NCBI GenBank assembly: GCA_905250075.1
Contig: CAJNOP010000311.1
Location: 162,188 to 226,187, forward strand
Origin: Rotaria sp. Silwood1
Lineage: Eukaryota > Rotifera > Eurotatoria > Philodinida > Philodinidae
Direction of reading: 5' to 3'
Length of the DNA: 64,000 nucleotides
Part shown: positions 57,120 through 64,000 of the stretch, one piece after another
Position numbering within the stretch: position 1 is the first letter of the stretch
Layout of the letters: each line of letters opens with the position of its first letter
The notes under the pieces: model-generated
The model's database searches: none
Told to the model about the DNA's origin: nothing
What the model saw: only the letters and a program-made list of their open reading frames with translations
Translations under genes and position numbers: made by a program

Positions 57120-59267
57120 GACATTATCAAGGAAGAAGATGATCAAGTTCTAGTTCTAGACTTTCCATATAAGGTCGATGGTGGTGCTATTCGACTAGCT
57201 ATTATTGATTCGAAACGATTAACAGTATAAATATATATTTCTATTTGATTTGTTTTTCAAGATTTATCTAATTATTGTTTATTTCCTTCATTTCCTTCTC
57301 CACTTTTAGTTAATGTTTATGAACGATTTTTTTTTAATCTAAATAACGTTCATCTTTACATTTGATTAAATGTCGTCAATATAGAAATAAACAATCACCA
57401 TGAAAATAATGACCAAAACGCAAATATATAAAATCTTTTGTTGAGATTCTAACATAAATGCGTTCTGTCACATAATGAACATGTTACATTTAAATAAATT
57501 GTTTCAATAGATCGTCTACGATATTTAGCTAAATTGAAATAACAAATAACTTTTAAAAGTCAATCAATTTAATATAAATCAGTAAATAATTGATGATAAA
57601 GTAGATTCTCGTTTAAGATTTCTCTTCCTATAATTAGAACAAGTTACTCAGAATATTCGAAAGAACGTATCGGTTGGTTTTTTTCGTTTTCTGTAAATAG
57701 ATGATTATTTTTTGAAAGTTTTGTCGGGAGATTGAACGTTTTCATCTCTTTTCTCGATTTAAAAACTAATAATATAAAAGAAAAAGAGCTCTATCATGCT
57801 TGACATCCTGACATATTCTTGAAGAACAAAAACAAAATCAAATATATAGAATGAAGATCGAAAGAGAATTTTTTATTGTCAAATGAGCTATTTTTCTAAT
57901 CTTTGTTTACTTAAACAAATAATGATTAAAATATTCTATATTAATTTATTTAGTCGTTTTGTTTCAATATGAAATCACTCTCACTTTTCAATAAACGTTA
58001 CTCAATATATTCGAAATAAATTATCAATTCGAATTCTATAACGCTGTTAGACGTCCCAGTATTAACTCAAAGAATGGATCCTATTTGCTTGTTCAATATT
58101 ATTCTATTTGAGACTCTATTTCGAACTTCTAAAGGTCTATCAACAGGTTCGTTCATGGATATTTAATATTTGTAAAATAAGCCATTATTTGACTAGATGA
58201 AATATTTGAGATACGTCCGAAAAAAGATAATTATTATCAATTGATTTATCAAAAGACCCTCTCGATAAACAATATTAAAGAAAATCTAATAGAGTTTTGC
58301 CCTCAAAATAAAGAAAATAAAATATTTTTTATTGTTGTATATGCTCTTGAATAATCAATAATTCCTGGTTAGAATTCTTTAGCTTAACAAATGTTCATTA
58401 TATTTCGTTTTTCCAAAGAGATATTAGATTTTCAAGTAATTTTTCAATTAATCTTGGTCAATATTTATAAAGAAGTCGATAATCATTCTAAAAAAAAAAT
58501 TTAAATTTAAAAATTAAAAATATACTAATGATCGAAGTGTTTTTAATAGTTTTTCATAATCGTTGTATATGTTGACCAAATAAAATAAAAAGATCTAGAT
58601 GAGCCTGATTTGTTAATAGATGATACCACAGCTGAACGATGTTCTTTAAAATATGATTGAATTTATCGTTTACGTTTAAAATATTGAAATGTTTCGATCA
58701 ATTTTATAAAATATTATCTTTTCGACAATATCCATCCAAAAATTGTTTATGTCATTGAAGATAAAATGGTGATCTATTATTTGAATAAGGTTATATTATT
58801 GTTCTAGAATCATTTTTGTTTTAAGCAGTCATGACCAGTTTCGACCTTGCTTAAGGGTCTGATCAGATGACTTTTTATATAGGGACATGTATGACATGTA
58901 CCTTTCTATTGAAACTAGAAACAAATCTAGTTCAATATAAGTGTTCTATTACTCAATTCATATATGAATAAGTAGTAGAACACTTATATTGAACTAGATT
59001 TGTTTCTAGTTTCAATAGAAAGGTATATGTTCTACATGTCCGAATATAAAAAGTCATCTGATGAGACCCTTAAGCAACGGTCGAAACCGGTCATGGCTGC
59101 TTAAAATAAAAATACTTATGAAAACTGATTATTATATAACACATTTAGAAGATGTTGATGAACCTCATCGACCAATATTACTTAATGAATGGAAAGAAGA
59201 TCCTTCATTATTTTATAAATTAGTTGAACAACAAATAAAAGAATTAGCTAAATCACAAAAACGATAA
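57120..59267 (+). pseudogene. Remnant of an unidentified gene, broken by stops
   Basis: Three scattered pieces read like coding sequence with the codon preference of neighbouring genes. The first is ~57130-57231 (KEEDDQVLVLDFPYKVDGGA, soon followed by a stop). The second, ~58595-58790, contains LLIDDTTAERCSLKYD and IHPKIVYVIEDKMVIYYLNK but has two in-frame TGA codons. The third is a terminal exon, ~59141-59267, starting after TTTAG and ending KELAKSQKR-stop. A 301-bp foldback element lies in what would be the last intron. I do not recognise the protein. Linking the pieces into one gene is inference from strand, order and splice-like edges. VPS16-like sequence begins 109 bp after the stop. Confidence 0.4.
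58813..59113. mobile_element. Foldback element with ~135-bp near-identical arms
   Basis: The left arm (58813-~58952) and right arm (~58968-59113) are reverse complements with few mismatches, around a short loop (CTCAATTCATATATGAATA). Shared blocks include TTTTAAGCAG, TTGCTTAAGGGTCT, ATCAGATGACTTTTTATAT and ATTGAACTAGATTTGTTTCT. No ORF with a transposase. A transcript across it would fold into one long hairpin. No clear target-site duplication beyond a few A/T bases. Confidence 0.8.
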
Positions 59268-59376
59268 ATAATATCAATTAGATTTCATTTATTTTTCTTT
59301 GAATTTCTAGTCCATAGTCATCATTGTTGTTTTGTTTTTTTTTTTATTTGTTTAATGTTGTATTGTATATTTCTAG

Positions 59377-62300
59377 ATGAATGAACAAATGGCAAATACT
59401 ACTGCTTCGTGGCGTGTTTTTGATGATATTACATATAAGTATGAAAGTCTTTTTTTTTTATTAGAATTCTATATATGAGACAAGTTTTAATTTTATATAT
59501 GAATATTTCACGATAGAAAATTGAAAAGATTCTCTTGTAAGCTTTGTTTTTTTTATTTTCATTTTGCAGGAAAACAGGAACACGTACAATAGCTGATTAT
59601 TCATCTAAATTTCGAGATCCTAGTAGTTCAACTGGTGCAACAATTAAACCATTTGTTGCTATGGCTCCATGTGGAGGACCTATTGGTCAATATTAATTAG
59701 TTTTGAATTCATATGATTGTAAGAAAAAACAAAAAAAAAACTCACATGCATATAAATATTTAGCTTTTGTATATAAAAGACCAGGAACAGGATCAAATGA
59801 TGTTAAATATACAATGATTATACAAAATTTACCCAAACATAATGGGAAATTAAAAGAAGTTAGCAAAAAATATATATATTATTTAAAATCATTATTTTGT
59901 TTTAATTAATATTCTAGTTTGATCGAGGTATTCTTATACTTGTTGATTGGACAATTAATGAAGATTTATTATTGGTAACTGAAGATGGTAAATATTATAT
60001 TATGGATATATTTCATTATAATACAAGTAATGATAAATCAATTACACTTAGTGAGGTAATTATTATTATGTAATAACTTAAGCGAATATGACGAGTTCAT
60101 CACAGCGGTATGGGAGATGTTTCAAAAATACTGTTGCGGCATTGGCAGATTTAAATCTTTTGAAATTTAGGATAATTATATGTATAAATTAATTATTCAC
60201 TGTTTGTAGTCAAAATGATAATTAAATTTCAATGTTTTGAAAAAAAATGAAAATATGTTTATCAGGATTTATTCTTCTAAAAAAAAATCAGAGTAACAGA
60301 AAAATAATCAATGATGCAATGATGACAAATAATCCATACGTTTTCATTACATGATTTTTTTTTTCTGTTGGGAAATTTCAATTTGATTATCGTTCAATTT
60401 TGATGAGTTTAAAAATATTTTAAAATAAAATTCGAATTAATAATCATTCTATTAGTTAATCCTCATGTCATCGTGCAGACACCAGTTAGTGTGATTTTAA
60501 TACTATAGAAACATAACAAGAGATCGAACTTCGCCCTTGTCTGTGCGAAGAGTAGTAGAGTATACTGATAACAACAGTTTATCAGAGTCAGTATAGTAGT
60601 CCAAAGTGCACGAGAACGTTGAATTTGTAATACATAGTTGCAAGTATTTTGAAAATAGAGAATAATAAGAAAAAAAAGATTTAATAAATCAATATGGCCA
60701 GTCATCGGTCACTGTCATATAGGAAGAGTTCGAACTTAAAAGTGTAGAAAGCTAACGAGGGAAGATTCTCAAGTGATCCGCTTCGTTTGTCTTCGTAGTT
60801 GGTCCATTTGTGTCCTTGTTGCTTCTTTCGAAAGTTATGAGTGTTTTACTGATTTTCGATCCATTTGTAGGTGTTTACCGAAAACAAATCAAATTTGAGA
60901 TTTTCTACCTGAAATTTTGTCCATAGATAGGTCTACCGATTCTTAAAATATCCTGAAAGTTTCAGCTAATAAGAATGTTCCTATCTCGAGATATTGATTT
61001 TTCAAGTGAACTCGGTTAATGACTCGAAAAATCAATAAAACGATCATAACTTTCGAAAGAAACAACAAGGACACAAATTCTCTTAGAGTTTTTCTTACTA
61101 CAATAGGCCATATATATATGGATAAAATATGAAGGTTAACGGAGTGAATCACTTGGGAGTGTTTCCTCATGAGTCTACGATTTAAAAGAGAACGAACGAT
61201 AGTATTTTAAATGAAAGCGTTACTATTCCTGAGTAACATTGAGCGTTCTAGACACGCAAAGTCTTTCTTAGACTGTGTAGTGGAATATATTGTCAAATAA
61301 AAACCATCTCTATTTTTTGACGACATTTCATAACCAAACTCACTTAATGACTAATTTTCGCAATAAAAACGACGATTGAATATGGGCGGCCGTTTTCTAG
61401 GAATATTGCATTAGTATTCGAATTGTGTAGTGTTTTAAAACCATGAAGCGTTTTGTACTGTTTTTATGCATAAGTATGCACATATTTTGAATTAGTATTA
61501 AAGTCTGGAATATTTATTTAATCAAAACTCTTTCTCTTGGAACGAAAAAGTTGAAATTTTTCTTTTTCGTTGAATTTCACCATTTGATACAGATTCTGTT
61601 GTTGGTGACAAATATCTGATTGCTTTTATCCTTATCCAAACTACGATTTTCAGAACAAGGATGAAATCCGGTAACGATCCGTATTTTCTGAATAGTTGCA
61701 TTCAAGTGAAACGAAAATCAATGGAAATTTTTCTTGATAATAGGTCTAAAATGTCTCTATTGATAGTAAAAGTTTCAAATAATTTAATTTTGTCATTGCT
61801 ATTGTAACAAACTGGAATTCGCACAGGTCTCACGCAGGGACCAAGTTACTACCCGATTAATCATGATATAAGGATTAAAACATCATTGAAAAATTCAAAC
61901 GTTTTGTTTTTCTTTCAGCTCCTTCTGCTAGAAATATGAGCATATATTCATAGGGACTAAAACTGCACATTCCTATGTATTCAGAATATTCTAAGATAAC
62001 TACGCGTGATCAATTAGTTTTTTTTTCTTAAATTTAGTCTGTATCAACAATAAGTAGTGCATGTACATTCAAAACAAATGCTGGAACAGGATTAGTAGCA
62101 TTGAGAAAAAATCAAGATGGTTTTGTAGCTGTAAAAAATGTTTATCTTCCAATTATTCAAACAATATCACTTAGTAAATATTTCTTAGTCAACGATTTTT
62201 TTTTGTTCAAATCATAACTTTATTTATAGATTTGGATCCTCGTTCAGTAATATCAGCATGGTGTGTAATTGATCATGCTGATATAACACTTGCTTATGCT

Positions 62301-62822
62301 TATGAAAATATTATAGTAACATGTAATGCTATATCATCACGACGAGATTCAGTATTAAAAATAATTTATTTTTCTGAAAGTTTTTTTTTATTTTATTTTT
62401 TCCTAGCAAACAATTCCTGGTATTACTGATACAATTGTTAAATTAATTTCAAGTAGTAATAATAAAAGTATTGCTATGTTAAAAGATAATGGTGATGTAT
62501 TAATTGGATTAAAAGAAAATCTTGGACAATCACAAGCAGTTACATTAAAATATACAAATAATAATGATAAAAATAAAATTACTGATATTGCTTGGTAAAA
62601 TAGAAATTCTAGAAAGAAAAAAGAAATAAAATTTTTCAATATAAACTTTTATTTAAAGGTGTGGATCAGATACTGTTATTGATATTCGATCAAGTTCAAA
62701 AACTTGGTTTGATTTACTTATTATTAATGGAAAACATTCACAACCAATGACGTTTGTACCATTTTATTTGCATTATTTATTTTAATTATTTTGTTTTGTA
62801 TTCTTATAGTGAAAAAAGTTAA
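59377..62822 (+). pseudogene. VPS16: Truncated VPS16-like gene (CORVET/HOPS subunit), premature stop
   Basis: Exons read 59377-59438, 59570-59685, 59764-59858, 59918-60055, 62038-62173, 62230-62351, 62407-62594, 62659-62751, then 62810 on. They keep frame over ~320 codons and resemble the VPS16 N-terminal propeller: VAMAPCGGPI near residue 55, LVDWTINEDLLLVTEDGK, ACTFKTNAGTGLVALRK, ISAWCVIDHADITLAY. In the ninth exon the frame hits TAA at 62820-62822, after which coding-like sequence (QAITNDTLVLEYS) runs on briefly and is lost. The ~500-residue alpha-solenoid that normally follows is absent, replaced by foldback repeats. VPS16 is a core subunit for endosome-lysosome fusion. A 1,982-bp intron (60056-62037) holds another inverted-repeat element, and the third junction uses a weak donor (GTCAAT). 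The ATG follows TTCTAG directly. Most likely a decayed copy. Confidence 0.65.
60756..61168. mobile_element. Inverted-repeat element inside the VPS16-like intron
   Basis: TTTGTGTCCTTGTTGCTTCT at 60807, continuing TTCGAAAGTTATGA, recurs in inverse orientation at ~61044-61077 with one or two changes. The outer flanks also pair loosely (AAGTGATCCGCTTCG against CGGAGTGAATCACTT; GAGGGAAGA against TTTCCTC). No ORF. The element accounts for part of the unusually long intron; the remainder (60056-60755, 61169-62037) is AT-rich DNA without recognised features. Confidence 0.6.
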
Positions 62823-63039
62823 CAAGCAATTACAAATGATACGTTAGTATTAGAATATTCTTTTATCATAGAATTCAAGTATCTACATCTTTTAATTTGT
62901 TGGATTGATATTATTTCATTTTTTCTAAATCAAAAAAAAATAAAGGAAAACCACGCATTTACATTGTTGAACTATGTATATGAATAAGGTCTAGAGCCTG
63001 TTGAATTGGTTTCGAATCCAACAATTTTGCACCCAGCGA
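62823..63039. other. Decayed 3' flank of the VPS16-like copy
   Basis: The first ~50 bp still read as protein-like in the broken frame; after that no coding signal. GGTTTCGAATCC at ~63008 resembles a tRNA T-arm or B box, but no acceptor, D or anticodon arms fit around it. Confidence 0.35.
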
Positions 63040-63420
63040 TAGAGAGCTGCACCGGGTTTTCTGGACCCGGTCAAAGAATCATAAGCCATTCTATCGTATC
63101 GAATATTGAATCATTATTTGAACATGCATTTTGTAGATACATGTTTGCTCTTTCAATCTATGCAATCAGAAGTATACAACCACCTTTCATAACCACGATT
63201 TTTTAAATTAATAGGTCCGGGTCCAAGCCGGGTCTAGATTCGCACCTATTAATTTAAAAAATCTTCGTTATGAAAGGTGGTTGTATACTTCTGATTACAT
63301 AGATTGAAGGAGCAAACATGTATCTACAAAATGCATGTTCAAATAATGATTCAATATTCGATACGATAGAATAGCTCATGATTCTTTGACCGGGTCCAGA
63401 AAACCCGGTGCAGCTCTCTA
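63040..63420. mobile_element. Long near-perfect hairpin element, arms ~175 bp
   Basis: It begins TAGAGAGCTGCACCGGGTTT and ends with the inverse AAACCCGGTGCAGCTCTCTA. Both arms share, in inverse order, GACCCGGTCAAAGAATCAT, GATTCAATATTCGATACGAT and ACAACCACCTTTCATAACGA-type blocks with few differences. The ~35-bp GC-rich loop contains two further self-complementary CCGGGT/ACCCGG-type motifs. No ORF with a known domain. The close match of the arms implies a young insertion or ongoing gene conversion between arms (inference). Confidence 0.85.
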
Positions 63421-63812
63421 CCTCGGGGACTCACGACAGGGATTCCCCAGGAATTTCGTATTTTTCAGGGGACTCCTCGGTGATTTCGTTGGGGAGAGTC
63501 GACTCCGGAAAACAACTGTTTACGTTTTAACGAGAGTTGCCAATTTATGTCTTGTGAAATTTATCGACTGAGAAAACAACTAAGATTAATTTTATTGAAA
63601 AAATAATTTTAATATCTTTATATGAGAATTTTATTTTATTTTAAGTATAATTTCTGGTGATTTGAATTTAAAAATGGATCTAAAGTATAGAATTGTAGTT
63701 TATTTTCAAATTTAAGTCGAAAAAGATTCAAGTTATGATAAGTATAAATCATGATATAAAAAAAAATATTTTTTTAAAATTTTATTATTTTTTGCCAATC
63801 GAAACTGGTTTA
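63421..63812. other. GC-richer tail, then AT-rich DNA
   Basis: About 63421-63530 is clearly richer in G and C (GGGGACTC, GGGGAGAGTCGACTCC with a GGAGTCGACTCC-like palindrome) and may be part of the neighbouring mobile element or another one. From 63540 it is ordinary AT-rich DNA with no gene. Confidence 0.4.
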
Positions 63813-63930
63813 GGGGCCAAACAGACTAGACAAATTAAAAGTGAATTGAGGAATGTGATTGGTGTTGCTACGTGTAAAAATCAATCACATTCCTTAATTC
63901 ACTTTTATTTTTTTCAATCTGTTTGACCCC
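63813..63930. mobile_element. Small foldback element, 118 bp
   Basis: The left arm (GGGGCCAAACAGACTAG, then AATTAAAAGTGAATTGAGGA and ATGTGATT) and right arm (AATCACATTCCTTAATTCAC, TTTTA, then CAATCTGTTTGACCCC) are inverse copies with small gaps around a ~20-bp loop. No coding content; MITE-like. Confidence 0.7.
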
Positions 63931-64000
63931 TTATTCTTCCAATAACAACAGATTGTTTATGTGCAATCAATGTGACCAATCGCAAGAGTATGTTCATTAT

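Noticed and set aside
62990..63040. Possible tRNA T-arm (GGTTTCGAATCC)
   Set aside because: No foldable D, anticodon or acceptor arms nearby; at best a tRNA-derived fragment.

Overview
The window looks like nuclear DNA of a small AT-rich metazoan, most likely a bdelloid rotifer. Nearly every gene has short AT-rich GT-AG introns (many 50-90 bp). The families are animal ones: Snail, kelch-like, LRWD1, MAT1, formin, core-2/I-branching GlcNAc-transferase. A single-exon arginine ADP-ribosyltransferase fused to kinesin-light-chain-type TPRs is an architecture I associate with rotifers. Several ATGs sit directly behind a 3' splice-site-like AG, as expected with spliced-leader trans-splicing. The species assignment is inference.

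Layout: 0.6-0.9 kb, a small piggyBac-type MITE. 1.8-4.3 kb (+), a Cys-loop-less pentameric ligand-gated channel, tail to tail with an LRWD1 orthologue (4.4-7.0 kb, -). 8.9-14.2 kb (-), a BTB-BACK-kelch protein 85 bp downstream of a neuronal-calcium-sensor-like EF-hand protein; a TIR-like repeat sits in the long kelch intron. 17.5-19.4 kb (+), a GT14 glycosyltransferase. 22.6-25.5 kb (-), the ART-TPR protein. 27.5-39.3 kb (-), four genes read in one direction: formin, MAT1 (MNAT1), TRM5 (TRMT5) and a deoxynucleoside kinase. The last three are separated by only 72 and 114 bp and look like a trans-spliced operon. 40.2-41.2 kb (+), an orphan two-TM protein. 43.6-44.8 kb (+), a Snail-family zinc-finger gene, followed by about 8.5 kb with no convincing gene but many TA/CA microsatellites. 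53.4-54.3 kb (+), a rhodopsin-like GPCR. From 54.3 kb to the end the DNA is decaying and repeat-rich: a 176-bp tandem repeat, a stop-containing gene remnant, a truncated VPS16-like gene, and four foldback (long inverted repeat) elements.

Functional picture: mostly unrelated housekeeping and signalling genes. The informative parts are the MAT1-TRM5-dNK arrangement, a formin whose N-terminal exon module is duplicated (DEP-like by eye), the intronless ART-TPR gene, and the right end, where two neighbouring genes have been broken and invaded by hairpin elements. Exon coordinates were derived by hand from reading frame and GT/AG sites and may be off by a base or two. No database search was possible.
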